A DNA stretch of 64,000 nucleotides, taken from contig NZ_JABFTT010000002.1 in assembly GCF_021404465.1 (NCBI RefSeq), forward strand, positions 337,751 to 401,750. The letters run 5' to 3'. The notes under the pieces are model-generated. The model was not told the origin of the DNA, did no database searches, and was given only the letters and a program-made list of their open reading frames with translations. Shown here piece after piece: positions 9,645-18,022 of the stretch (positions are counted from its first letter, which is position 1; each line of letters opens with the position of its first letter). This stretch comes from Billgrantia zhangzhouensis (GTDB taxonomy: Bacteria; Pseudomonadota; Gammaproteobacteria; Pseudomonadales; Halomonadaceae). The position numbers and the translations under genes are program-made.

Positions 9645-10186
9645 CAGTTGGCCTCCTGCTCGGCCTGAAGGGAAGCCTGCCACGACACCGGTCCGCGCAG
9701 TGCCTGCCATAACGCCAACACGGCCATGCCGGCGAAAGCAATGAAGATGCCGTAATAGAGGTAGCTGAAGCTGATGCCCAACGACACCGTGCGGTTGTTG
9801 GCGCTGACCATGGACATCGTGAGAGAGCCATAGGCCGCCAGCACGAAGAAGCCGCACGAGAGCAGCGCTACCAGGCGGTACTGCAAGTGACGCGCCAACG
9901 GGCTGAGCTTATGGCTGAAGAGATCGACGACAAGATGCTCGAAGCGCACCCAAGCCGACAGCGAGCCGAAGGCGACGGCATAGATCGCCAGCATGGAGGC
10001 GACCTCCTCCGTCCATGGCATGCCCAAGCCAATCACGTCACGCGCCAGCACGGCGGCCACGATCAAAAGCAGCACGCCGGCCAGCAGCAATACGCCCACG
10101 ATATCGCAGACCAAGGTAATCCCCCGCAGCAGATGACACGCAACCCGGTCCAGCCCACTCTCGGGCGGCGTTGAAGAAGACGTCAA
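9644..10186 (-). CDS. dctQ: TRAP transporter small permease (DctQ family)
   Basis: Small four-helix membrane subunit joining binding protein and DctM. The 180-residue protein contains the usual LGMPWTEEVASMLAIYAVAFGSLSAWV motif region (about residues 52-80). No ATG is available near the N-terminus; a TTG at 10184-10186 sits 7 bases after a GGAGGG RBS and gives MTSSSTPPESGLDRV. It overlaps dctM by one base and follows dctP after a stem-loop. Confidence 0.92.
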   Translation of the reverse strand: MTSSSTPPESGLDRVACHLLRGITLVCDIVGVLLLAGVLLLIVAAVLARDVIGLGMPWTEEVASMLAIYAVAFGSLSAWVRFEHLVVDLFSHKLSPLARHLQYRLVALLSCGFFVLAAYGSLTMSMVSANNRTVSLGISFSYLYYGIFIAFAGMAVLALWQALRGPVSWQASLQAEQEAN

Positions 10187-10210
10187 GATGGTTCCCTCCA
10201 GGCAGGAAAC

Positions 10211-10242
10211 GCCAGCGGCGTCCCGGATGGGGCGCCGCTGGC
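10211..10242 (-). terminator. Intercistronic stem-loop after dctP
   Basis: A perfect 10-bp stem (bases 10211-10220 GCCAGCGGCG with 10233-10242 CGCCGCTGGC) with a 12-base loop lies between the dctP stop and the dctQ start. There is no T-run. Such hairpins behind binding-protein genes usually stabilise the upstream message or attenuate the permeases, giving an excess of binding protein. Confidence 0.6.
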
Positions 10243-10264
10243 CGTTCGATTCGACACGCGGATG

Positions 10265-11245
10265 TCAGTCGGCCGCGCCATTGCCCATGGCATCATCCAT
10301 CACGCCATCAGCCATATCGGCCATGACGCGCTCGATGGCCGGCATGGCCGCCTCGCGGAAAAGCGACACATCGGGCTCGATAATGGTCATGCCCGCTTTC
10401 TCCAGCTCTTCGAGGTAGTACTCGTCGAACTCACGCTCCACCTCGGAACCGTGCTGGCGAGCCACATGGATGGCCTCGGTGATCAGTTCCTGGTCTTCGG
10501 CATCGAGTCCGCTCCACCAGCGCGAGCTTGCCACCCAGTTCCACGGGAACATGACGTGGCTGGTCAGGATAATGTGATCCTGCACTTCCCACAGACGCCG
10601 GGTATAGGGTGATGACAAGGAGTTCTCATGGCCATCGACCTGACGGGTCTGCATGGCCAGGTAGATTTCCGGTGCCGGCACGTTGACCACCTGAGCACCG
10701 ATCTCCTCCCACACCTCGAGCCATACCGGCAGCGACGGCAGGCGCAGGCGGAACCCTTGCAGATCGTCGGGGGTGTGAATCGCCTTGTTGGCGGTCATGT
10801 GGCGCGGGCCGCGATGCTGGGTACCGAAATACTTGAGCCCGCCCTTATCTTCGGCCAGCTCGATCAGGCGCTGGCCCGACGGGCTCTCCATGTAGGCGTC
10901 CACTTCTTCCCAGGTAGAGAAGACGAAGGGCACGGTGATGGCGTCATACTCGGGAGCATACTGCTGGCGCCAGTTGCCGCCGGTAATGGAGATCTGGGTC
11001 TGCCCCAGGTTGAGCAGTTCCAGTACCGCGTCCTCACCGCCCAGAGAGCCGGCCAGGAAGGGGCGTACGTTGAAGCGTCCCGGCGCCTGCTCCTCCAGAT
11101 ACTCGGCGAAGCGCTCGACGGCAGCACTCTCGGAGCCGCCTTCGCTCATGGTGTTGTTGACCTGGATCTCGATGGTATTGGCGAGCGCGAACGGGGCGCT
11201 CAACATGCCAAGCGTGGCCAACGAGGCAAGGAGGGACTTGCGCAT
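10265..11245 (-). CDS. dctP: TRAP transporter substrate-binding protein (DctP family)
   Basis: Periplasmic receptor delivering an organic acid to the DctQM permease. The 326-residue product begins MRKSLLASLATLGMLSAPFALA, a clear Sec signal peptide with AxA cleavage. It has the carboxylate-binding Arg region LQGFRLRLPSLPVW near residue 175 and the QTRQVDGHENSL segment near residue 212. The start at 11245 follows AGGAGAG; an upstream in-frame extension encodes only a repetitive ITITIT stretch and is rejected. The CoA-transferase and lyase genes nearby make a short branched acid a possible substrate (inference). Confidence 0.93.
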   Translation of the reverse strand: MRKSLLASLATLGMLSAPFALANTIEIQVNNTMSEGGSESAAVERFAEYLEEQAPGRFNVRPFLAGSLGGEDAVLELLNLGQTQISITGGNWRQQYAPEYDAITVPFVFSTWEEVDAYMESPSGQRLIELAEDKGGLKYFGTQHRGPRHMTANKAIHTPDDLQGFRLRLPSLPVWLEVWEEIGAQVVNVPAPEIYLAMQTRQVDGHENSLSSPYTRRLWEVQDHIILTSHVMFPWNWVASSRWWSGLDAEDQELITEAIHVARQHGSEVEREFDEYYLEELEKAGMTIIEPDVSLFREAAMPAIERVMADMADGVMDDAMGNGAAD

Positions 11246-11500
11246 GGGTGCTCTCCTGATCGTTATCGTTATGTTGATTGTCGTGATGGTTATCGTGATG
11301 GCGTGCTGTGATCTTGAAACATGCACTCGCTGCGCTCAAATCGATTTTGATGAAGGCTGCCTTCGCCATTGACGATGGCTCTGAAGCCCATCAGGAAAGG
11401 CATTCCTCAGCCGTATGGACACAAGACACTGCGACCAATGGCTAATATCTTGAGAAAGACGAGCATCCGTCAATGAAGCTTCACTTCATGAGGGTTCATC

Positions 11501-12271
11501 ATGCACGAAACCGCACCCATCGCTTTCATCACCGGTGCCACCTCGGGCATTGGCCAGGCCTGTGCCGAGACTTTCGCCGCGGCCGGCTGGGGGCTGGTGC
11601 TCACCGGCCGCCGCCGGGACCGCCTGGAGGCGCTGCGCCAGCGTCTCGGCGATGCGGTCCCGATCCATGTCGCCGCACTTGACGTCACCGACCGCCAGGC
11701 CATCGAGCGCGTCGTCGACTCGCTGTCCGCCCCCTTCGACGACGTCAGACTGCTGCTCAACAACGCCGGCCTGGCGCTCGGCAAGGGTCCTTCCCAGGAT
11801 GCCGATCTCGACGACTGGCACGCCATGATCGACACCAACATCAAGGGCCTGGTCACGGTCACGAGACTGCTGTTGCCAAGGCTGATCGCCCATGGCGAGG
11901 GCGCCACCATCATCAATATCGGCTCCATCGCCGGCCACACGCCCTACCCTGGCGGCCATGTCTACGGCGCCTCGAAGGCCTTCGTCGAACAGTTCAGCTA
12001 CAACCTGCGCTGCGATGTGAGCGGCTCAGGCGTACGAGTCACCGATCTGGCTCCGGGCATGACCGTGAGCGAATTCACCGAGGTCCGCATGAAGGGCGAC
12101 CGGGACTTCGCCGAGCGCTACTACGCCGGCACCCGAGCGCTGCAGCCCGTCGACGTGGCCGTACAGGCGTTGCATGTCGCCGAACTGCCATCCCACGTCA
12201 ACATCACCCGGCTCGAAGTCACCCCTCTGTGCCAGCAGTGGTCACCGTTCACCATCCTGCGCGATGGGTGA
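11501..12271 (+). CDS. SDR-family NADP-dependent dehydrogenase, YdfG (3-hydroxy acid dehydrogenase) type
   Basis: Classical short-chain dehydrogenase of 256 residues. It has cofactor motif TGATSGIG near residue 12, RRR after strand 2 favouring NADP, LLNNAG near residue 85, catalytic Ser in IINIGSIAG and the YGASK catalytic Tyr-Lys near residue 153. LAPGMTVSEFTEVRMKGD near residue 185 resembles the YdfG group, which oxidises serine-like 3-hydroxy acids. A GAGGG RBS and a 6-bp hairpin (11473-11489) precede the ATG. Its 3' end overlaps the converging LysR gene by 30 bases. Confidence 0.9.
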   Translation: MHETAPIAFITGATSGIGQACAETFAAAGWGLVLTGRRRDRLEALRQRLGDAVPIHVAALDVTDRQAIERVVDSLSAPFDDVRLLLNNAGLALGKGPSQDADLDDWHAMIDTNIKGLVTVTRLLLPRLIAHGEGATIINIGSIAGHTPYPGGHVYGASKAFVEQFSYNLRCDVSGSGVRVTDLAPGMTVSEFTEVRMKGDRDFAERYYAGTRALQPVDVAVQALHVAELPSHVNITRLEVTPLCQQWSPFTILRDG

Positions 12272-13162
12272 CGCCTCGCGGCCGACCAGATGATCGACCA
12301 GGTGCCGGGCGATCACCGGCAACCCTTCGTACTGGCGTATGCCGATCACCAGCTCGCGCCGGGCCCAGGGATCGCTCAGCGGAATGCTGCGCAGCTTGAG
12401 GTCGCGCAGATCGCGATAGATGGTCTTCTCAGGCAGTACGCCGACGCCCATGCCGTGATGGATCATGCGGCAGATGGCATCGAAACTGCGTACCTGGATA
12501 CGCATGCGCAGGGTCTTGCCCGCCTGACTGGCCTGCTCGTGCAGCAGCGTCTGCAACGAGGCGTCCTGCTGCAGGCCGACGAAATCGTATTGGGTCGCTT
12601 CAAGCAATTGCAGCGACTCGCGCCCGGCCAGGGGATGGTCATGTGGCGTCATCAGCACCAGCCGGTCGCTGCGATAAGGCAGGATCTGCAGACAATCGCA
12701 CGGCACGTGCCCGGCAAAGATTCCTATATCGGTCAGGCCGTCGCGCACCGCGGCGATCACTTCGGAACTGACCCGTTCCTGGAGATCGATCTTGATCTGG
12801 GGGAACTGGCGGGAAAAGGCGCTCAGGTCCTGCGGCAGAAAGGCGATGATCGCCGAGGTATTGGAGTGGATGCGCACATGGCCGCGGACGCCCTCGCCAT
12901 ACTCGCTGAGTTCGGCGGAGAGCCGTTCGATGTTCTCGAGGATGCGTCGCGCATGATGCAGGAAGGCATGCCCGGCAGGCGTCAGCTCGACGCCGCGGGG
13001 ACGTCGATACAGCAGCGCCGTTCCCACCAGCGACTCGAGATCGCTGATGCGCTTGCTGACGGCCGCCAGCGCCATGTGCTCGCGTTCGGCGGCAGCGGTC
13101 AAACGCCCCTCGTCGGCGATCGAGACGAACAGCTTGAGGGTGACGAAGTCGAATCGACGCAC
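12242..13162 (-). CDS. LysR-family transcriptional regulator
   Basis: Winged-helix DNA-binding domain at residues 1-60 (RRFDFVTLKLFVSIADEG, AAEREHMALAAVSKRISDLE) followed by the effector-binding domain of LysR proteins. The GTG at 13162 is chosen because it puts the helix-turn-helix at the family position; an in-frame ATG at 13195 would add 11 residues. The gene is divergent from the CoA-transferase/lyase pair across about 140 bases and is their likely regulator, as is usual for divergent LysR genes. Confidence 0.9.
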   Translation of the reverse strand: MRRFDFVTLKLFVSIADEGRLTAAAEREHMALAAVSKRISDLESLVGTALLYRRPRGVELTPAGHAFLHHARRILENIERLSAELSEYGEGVRGHVRIHSNTSAIIAFLPQDLSAFSRQFPQIKIDLQERVSSEVIAAVRDGLTDIGIFAGHVPCDCLQILPYRSDRLVLMTPHDHPLAGRESLQLLEATQYDFVGLQQDASLQTLLHEQASQAGKTLRMRIQVRSFDAICRMIHHGMGVGVLPEKTIYRDLRDLKLRSIPLSDPWARRELVIGIRQYEGLPVIARHLVDHLVGREASPIAQDGER

Positions 13163-13303
13163 GGCAGCATCCCCGCGAGTGGTGAAAGCGCCCATGTTAC
13201 GCCAAGGCTTCGCCAGAAACGAATCCAGACTTCCCCTTTCCTGAATTGTTGTGCCCGGTGTTCTCACGCATCCTGACCCAATTCCGCACAAGGAGTCGCT
13301 GCC

Positions 13304-14509
13304 ATGGCATTATCGGAAGACCGGCGCCTACCGCTGGATGGCTTGAAAGTACTCGAGCTGGGCCAGCTGATCGCCGGCCCCTTCGCCACCAAGCTACTCG
13401 GCGAATTCGGCGCCGACGTGATCAAGGTCGAACCTCCCGGCACCGGCGACCCTCTTCGTCGTTGGCGAATGATAGAAGACGACACCTCGCTGTGGTGGCA
13501 CGTCCAGACTCGCAACAAGCGCTCGGTGTCTCTCGACCTGCGCAGCCAGGAGGGGCAGGATCTGGTGCGTCGTCTGGTTGCCGAAGCGGACGTACTGGTC
13601 GAGAACTTCCGCCCCGGCACCCTGGAGGGCTGGGGGCTCGGCTGGGACGCGCTCAGCACCCTCAACCCGGGGCTGATCATGGTGCGCGTCTCGGGCTACG
13701 GCCAGACCGGCCCCTACCGCGACAAGCCGGGTTTCGGCGTGATCGGCGAGGCCATGGGCGGCCTGCGCTTCCTGACCGGTCACCCGGGTCAACCCTCGGT
13801 GCGGGTCGGTGTCAGCATCGGCGACTCGCTGTCGGCTCTCTACGCCGTCATCGGTACCCTGCTGGCCCTGCAGGAGCGCGTCCGCAGCGGCCAGGGCCAG
13901 GTGGTCGATATCGCGCTCTACGAGTCGGTCTTCGCCATGATGGAGAGCCTGCTGCCGGAGTACGACGCCAGCGGCGAGATTCGCCAGCCAAGCGGCAGCG
14001 CACTGCCCGGCATCACGCCTTCGAACGCCTACCGCACGCGTAGCGGCGACTACGTGCTGATCGCCGGCAACGGCGACAGCATCTTCAAGCGCTTGATGCA
14101 GGTGATCGGGCGCCCGGACCTTGGCGACGATCCTGAGTTGGCCCACAACGACGGCCGCGCCCGGCAGGCAGAGCGCATCGATACCGCCATCGAAGCCTGG
14201 ACCCTCGAGCGCGAACGCGACGACATCCTCGCCCAGCTCGATGCCGCCCGGGTACCGGCCGGCTACCCCTATACCGCCGCCGACATCGCCCACGACCCTC
14301 ACTATCTCGCACGCGAGATGATCCAGAGCATTACCCGCCCCAACGGCAAGCTTCTCAAGGTGCCGGGCGTGCTGCCCAAGCTGAGCGCCACTCCCGGAAG
14401 GCTCGGCGAGGGTGGCCCGGGACTGGGCCAGCACACCGACGAGGTGCTCGACGAACTGGGCATCGACGCCGACACACGGGCGAAACTGCGTCAGGCCGGC
14501 ATCATCTGA
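13304..14509 (+). CDS. CaiB/BaiF-family CoA-transferase (family III)
   Basis: Transfers CoA between carboxylic acids through an aspartyl intermediate. The 401-residue protein has the family start LDGLKVLELGQLIAGPFATKLLGEFGADVIKVEPP, the RNKRSVSLDLR segment near residue 70, VENFRPGTLEGWGL near residue 99 and the catalytic Asp174 in SIGDSLSALYA. It is 30 bases upstream of an HMG-CoA-lyase-like gene. That pairing suggests activation of a 3-hydroxy-3-methylglutarate- or citramalate-type acid with CoA before cleavage (inference). Confidence 0.93.
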   Translation: MALSEDRRLPLDGLKVLELGQLIAGPFATKLLGEFGADVIKVEPPGTGDPLRRWRMIEDDTSLWWHVQTRNKRSVSLDLRSQEGQDLVRRLVAEADVLVENFRPGTLEGWGLGWDALSTLNPGLIMVRVSGYGQTGPYRDKPGFGVIGEAMGGLRFLTGHPGQPSVRVGVSIGDSLSALYAVIGTLLALQERVRSGQGQVVDIALYESVFAMMESLLPEYDASGEIRQPSGSALPGITPSNAYRTRSGDYVLIAGNGDSIFKRLMQVIGRPDLGDDPELAHNDGRARQAERIDTAIEAWTLERERDDILAQLDAARVPAGYPYTAADIAHDPHYLAREMIQSITRPNGKLLKVPGVLPKLSATPGRLGEGGPGLGQHTDEVLDELGIDADTRAKLRQAGII

Positions 14510-14539
14510 TCGAGACCGGACAGCCGCCAGGAGAGCTGC

Positions 14540-15454
14540 ATGACAACGCTGCAAATCAATGAAGTGGCGCCCCGAGATGGCCTGCAGATCGAGGCCGAAT
14601 TCGTGCCAACCGAAGCGAAGATTCGCCTGATCGACGCCCTCTCGGCCACCGGGCTGGCACGCATCGAGGCGACCTCCTTCACCTCGCCCAAGGCGATTCC
14701 CAACCTGCGCGACGCCGAAGAGGTGGTGCATGGCATAAAGCGTCGGCCGAGCGTGGGCATCACCGTGCTGGTGCCCAACCTGCGCGGCTGCGAACGAGCG
14801 CTGGCCTGCGGCGTCGACGAGATCAACCTGGTGATGTCAGCCAGTGACTCCCACGGCCTGGCCAACCTGCGCATGACGCCCGAGCAGTCGCTCGAGCGCT
14901 TCGTCGAGATCCTCGCCGCCACCCGGGGCAGCGGCGTCTTCGTCAACGCCTCGCTGTCGACCAGCTTCGGCTGTCCATTCGAAGGCGAAGTCCCGGAAAC
15001 ACGAGTGCTGGGCCTGGTGGAGCGCCTGCTCGAACTGGGTGTGGAAGGGATCACCCTGTGCGACACCACCGGCATGGCCAATCCCGCACAGGTCGGCAGG
15101 CTGTGCGAAGCGGTGCTGGAACGCTGGCCGGAAGCGCCCTTCACCCTGCACTTTCACAATACGCGCGGCATGGGACTGGCCAATACGCTGGCCGCCTGGC
15201 AGGCCGGCATCGTGCGTTTCGATGCCTCGCTGGGCGGCCTGGGCGGCTGCCCCTATGCACCCGGCGCCACCGGCAACGTCTGTACCGAGGATCTGGTGCA
15301 CATGTTCGAGCAGATGGGGGTAGCAACCGGCGTGGATCTGGATGCCCTGCTCGCAGTATCGGCAGGCCTGCCCGAGCTGGTGGGGCATGCCACGCCAGGC
15401 CAGGTGGTCAAGGCCGGCAAGGCGGATCGCCGCTATCCCATGCCCGTACGGTAG
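14540..15454 (+). CDS. Hydroxymethylglutaryl-CoA lyase-type enzyme
   Basis: HMGL-like TIM-barrel lyase of 304 residues. The catalytic RDGLQ motif is near residue 12, the metal-binding HFHNTRGMG near residue 202, and the C-terminal signature GGLGGCPYAPGATGN near residue 232 contains the catalytic Cys. Known members split HMG-CoA into acetyl-CoA and acetoacetate; relatives cleave citramalyl-CoA-like substrates. The preceding CoA-transferase gene would supply the CoA ester. The RBS is weak (AGGAGAG at -12). Confidence 0.92.
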   Translation: MTTLQINEVAPRDGLQIEAEFVPTEAKIRLIDALSATGLARIEATSFTSPKAIPNLRDAEEVVHGIKRRPSVGITVLVPNLRGCERALACGVDEINLVMSASDSHGLANLRMTPEQSLERFVEILAATRGSGVFVNASLSTSFGCPFEGEVPETRVLGLVERLLELGVEGITLCDTTGMANPAQVGRLCEAVLERWPEAPFTLHFHNTRGMGLANTLAAWQAGIVRFDASLGGLGGCPYAPGATGNVCTEDLVHMFEQMGVATGVDLDALLAVSAGLPELVGHATPGQVVKAGKADRRYPMPVR

Positions 15455-15467
15455 GTTTGGGCGGGCG

Positions 15468-16151
15468 TCATGACGCCTCGCCGATGCCCTGCACCACGTA
15501 GTCCCGTGCCACACCGATGTGGTAGTCGACGGCCTCGCGACACTGCTCTCGATCGCCGCTGGCCAGCGCATCGAGCAGCGCCCAGTGGCACGTGGCAATA
15601 CTGTCGGGATCGGCATGAGTCTTGCCGATCAGTGCCATGCATAGCCGCAGTTCGTGGGTGATGTCGTCGAACGTCCTGAGCAGGCGCCGGTTACCAGCGA
15701 AGGCAATCAGCATGCGATGGAAAACGAGATCCTCCTCGATCTTGCGGCTGTCGCTATCGTTAAGCGCCACTTCGCACATCAACTCGACCTGTCGGCGCAG
15801 AGCCTGCTCCTTCTCGGCGTCGTAGTTCTCGACCAGTCGTGCCAACGCATGGCGCTCCAGGCACAGGCGCAGATCGAACACGTCATTGAGTTCCGCGGCA
15901 TCCAGGGCGCGCACGAAGAAGCCCCGTCGCGGTTGCGACACCAGCAGACCGCGACTCTCGAGCAGCCGGGCCGCCTCCCGGACCGGCGCACGGCTGACGC
16001 CCAGGTCACGAGCCAACTGCACTTCCGACAGTCGCTCACCGGGCGCGTAGTGCTGGCTGATGATGGCCTGGGTAAGGAAGTCGGCGACCTGCTCCACCAG
16101 ATTGCGCTGCTGGATGACCATGCCGCTACCGAAAGCATTGGAAGCTGTCAT
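15468..16151 (-). CDS. GntR-family regulator with FCD ligand-binding domain
   Basis: A 227-residue protein with an N-terminal winged helix (LTQAIISQHYAPGERLSEVQLARDLGVSRAPVREAARLLESRGLL, about residues 26-70). An FCD domain follows, with metal-site residues in LRLCLERHALARL, FHRMLIAFAGN and a C-terminal YHI helix. The start at 16151 gives MTASNAFGSG; the frame is open further upstream without family sequence. It ends 13 bases from the converging lyase gene and is divergent from the ABC importer, whose control it probably exerts. Confidence 0.9.
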   Translation of the reverse strand: MTASNAFGSGMVIQQRNLVEQVADFLTQAIISQHYAPGERLSEVQLARDLGVSRAPVREAARLLESRGLLVSQPRRGFFVRALDAAELNDVFDLRLCLERHALARLVENYDAEKEQALRRQVELMCEVALNDSDSRKIEEDLVFHRMLIAFAGNRRLLRTFDDITHELRLCMALIGKTHADPDSIATCHWALLDALASGDREQCREAVDYHIGVARDYVVQGIGEAS

Positions 16152-16205
16152 TCTTCGGGGCTCTTGCGGGTTGACACCGCTAGAGTATGACTCAATACCA
16201 GCCAT

Positions 16206-16232
16206 GTCGACCGTCGATTGACGACTGTCGAC
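16206..16232. promoter_or_regulatory. Candidate GntR operator: two GTCGAC cores 21 bp apart
   Basis: GTCGAC occurs at 16206-16211 and 16227-16232; the second lies inside a perfect 10-bp palindrome CTGTCGACAG (16225-16234). The centres are two helical turns apart in the 174-base gap between the divergent GntR gene and the ABC binding-protein gene. Operator function is inferred from position and symmetry only. Confidence 0.4.
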
Positions 16233-16325
16233 AGCTTGGTATCGCACTGCTAAGGTCATATTGCTGATAGACGGCAACTATCCATTCAAGAACAAATCGC
16301 CGAGACAACAAGAAGGAATCCGATA

Positions 16326-17882
16326 ATGAGAAAGACGCCCTTAGCCTTGGCCGTCGCGACTCTGGCCTTCACTTCCGCTTTTGCCACCGCCGACGAGCCC
16401 AAACGCGGCGGTGTCATCGACACCATCATCCAGCCCGAGCCACCCGGCCTGGTATTGGGCATGGTACAGAACGACCCAACTCGCAAGGTCGCCGGCAACA
16501 TCTATGAGGGCCTGCTGCGCTACTCCACCGATCTGGAGCCGATTCCACAGCTGGCCGAGTCGTGGGAAGTCAGCGAGGACGGCCTGACCTGGACCTTCCA
16601 CCTGCGCGAAGGAGTACTGTGGCACGACGGTGAGCCCTTCACCGCCGAAGACGTGGTGTTCTCGGCCGACGTCTTCCACCGCGAACTCAACCCCAGTGCC
16701 CGTGCCGTGCTGCAGCACGTCGAAAGCATCGAGGCCACCGACTCTCATACCGTGGTCTTCACCCTGGCCGAGCCGTTCGGGCCGTTCCTGATCTCGTTCG
16801 AGGCCGGCACCTTCACCATGGTGCCCAAGCACATCTACGAAGGCACCGACTTCCGCGACAACGAGGCCAACAATCACCCCATCGGTACCGGCCCGTTCAA
16901 GTTCGACAACTGGGATCGCGGCACCGTGATCCAACTGGTACGCAACGACGACTACTACGAGGAAGGCTTGCCCTATCTCGACGGTGTGAATTGGCACGTC
17001 ATTCCCGACGGCGCTTCCCGGGCAGTGGCCTTCGAGAATGGCACCGTCGACGTATTACCCAACGGCACCGTGGAAAACTTTGACATTCCGCGCCTTTCCG
17101 CCATGGAGAATACCTGTATCACCGACGAGGGCAACGAGTACTTCAGTCCCTTCGCCATGCTGTGGATGAACAACCGCGAAGGCCCCACCGCCGACAAGCG
17201 CTTCCGTCAGGCGGTGATGTACGCCATGGATCGTGAGTTCGCCCGTGACGTGCTGTGGAACGGGCTCGGCCAAGCTCCGCTCTCCGCCTTCGGCTCCAAC
17301 GCCAAGTTCCGCCATGACGGCCTCGACCCCTACGATCACGACCCGGACCGCGCCCGCGAGCTGCTCGAAGAAATGGGCTATGACGGCGAGGAAGTTCGCC
17401 TATTGCCGCTGCCCTACGGCGAGACCTGGAATCGCTGGGCCGAGGCCGTACAACAAAACCTGCGCGAGGTGGGTGTCAACGTGCGTACCGTGGCCACCGA
17501 CGTGGGCGGCTGGAACCAGCGCCTGGGCGACTGGGACTTCGACTTGGCCTTCACCTACCTCTACCAGTATGGCGACCCGGCGCTGGGTATCACCCGCTCC
17601 TACCGCTCGGACAACATCGAGAAGGGCTCGCCGTGGAACAACGTCGAGGGCTACGAGAACGAGCGCATCGACGAGCTGTTCGACCAGGCGGCAACCGCCT
17701 ACCCGGAGGAGGAGCGCGAGGCGCTCTACCACGAAGCCCAGGAGATCCTGCACGAGGACGTGCCGGTGGGCTGGCTGATGGAACTCGGTTTCCCGACCAT
17801 CTATCGCTGCGACGTGCAGAACCTGATCACCTCCGGTGTCGGGATCAACGACGCGTTCAGGGATGCCTGGCTCGACCGCTGA
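16326..17882 (+). CDS. ABC transporter substrate-binding protein, peptide/opine type (SBP family 5)
   Basis: Periplasmic receptor of a Dpp/Opp-class importer. The 518-residue length and order of motifs fit family 5: signal peptide MRKTPLALAVATLAFTSAFATA, then VAGNIYEGLLRYSTDLEPIPQLAESW near residue 57, LREGVLWHDGEPFTAEDVVFS near residue 95, IGTGPFKFDNW near residue 183 and VRQAVMYAMDRE-like FRQAVMYAMDREFARDVL near residue 295. It is followed by a stem-loop, two permeases and a fused double ATPase. The ligand cannot be deduced. Confidence 0.93.
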   Translation: MRKTPLALAVATLAFTSAFATADEPKRGGVIDTIIQPEPPGLVLGMVQNDPTRKVAGNIYEGLLRYSTDLEPIPQLAESWEVSEDGLTWTFHLREGVLWHDGEPFTAEDVVFSADVFHRELNPSARAVLQHVESIEATDSHTVVFTLAEPFGPFLISFEAGTFTMVPKHIYEGTDFRDNEANNHPIGTGPFKFDNWDRGTVIQLVRNDDYYEEGLPYLDGVNWHVIPDGASRAVAFENGTVDVLPNGTVENFDIPRLSAMENTCITDEGNEYFSPFAMLWMNNREGPTADKRFRQAVMYAMDREFARDVLWNGLGQAPLSAFGSNAKFRHDGLDPYDHDPDRARELLEEMGYDGEEVRLLPLPYGETWNRWAEAVQQNLREVGVNVRTVATDVGGWNQRLGDWDFDLAFTYLYQYGDPALGITRSYRSDNIEKGSPWNNVEGYENERIDELFDQAATAYPEEEREALYHEAQEILHEDVPVGWLMELGFPTIYRCDVQNLITSGVGINDAFRDAWLDR

Positions 17883-17896
17883 TCGCTCTAGCATAA

Positions 17897-17919
17897 CGGG
17901 GCGGCCTGCCGCCGCCCCG
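17897..17919 (+). terminator. Intercistronic stem-loop after the ABC binding-protein gene
   Basis: Perfect 9-bp GC stem (17897-17905 CGGGGCGGC with 17911-17919 GCCGCCCCG) with a 5-base loop and then CTTTG, 14 bases after the stop codon. With no strong T-run, partial readthrough into the permease genes is expected, leaving the binding protein in excess. Confidence 0.6.
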
Positions 17920-18022
17920 CTTTGCACGACAACAAACCGCCGAGCGAGATCGAGCCTCGCGTAACGCAGCGATTCGCTCGCCCAGGCATTTGCGTACCCT
18001 CAAGTACCCAGAGGCTTGCTGC

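Noticed and set aside
7800..9668. 622-codon open frame on the plus strand
   Set aside because: Antisense to the TerB-like gene and dctM; the translation is a His/Gln/Asp/Arg-rich low-complexity sequence typical of shadows of GC-rich membrane proteins.
11246..11326. N-terminal extension of the first DctP
   Set aside because: It would precede and destroy the signal peptide and is encoded by the low-complexity tract; the ATG at 11245 has the RBS.
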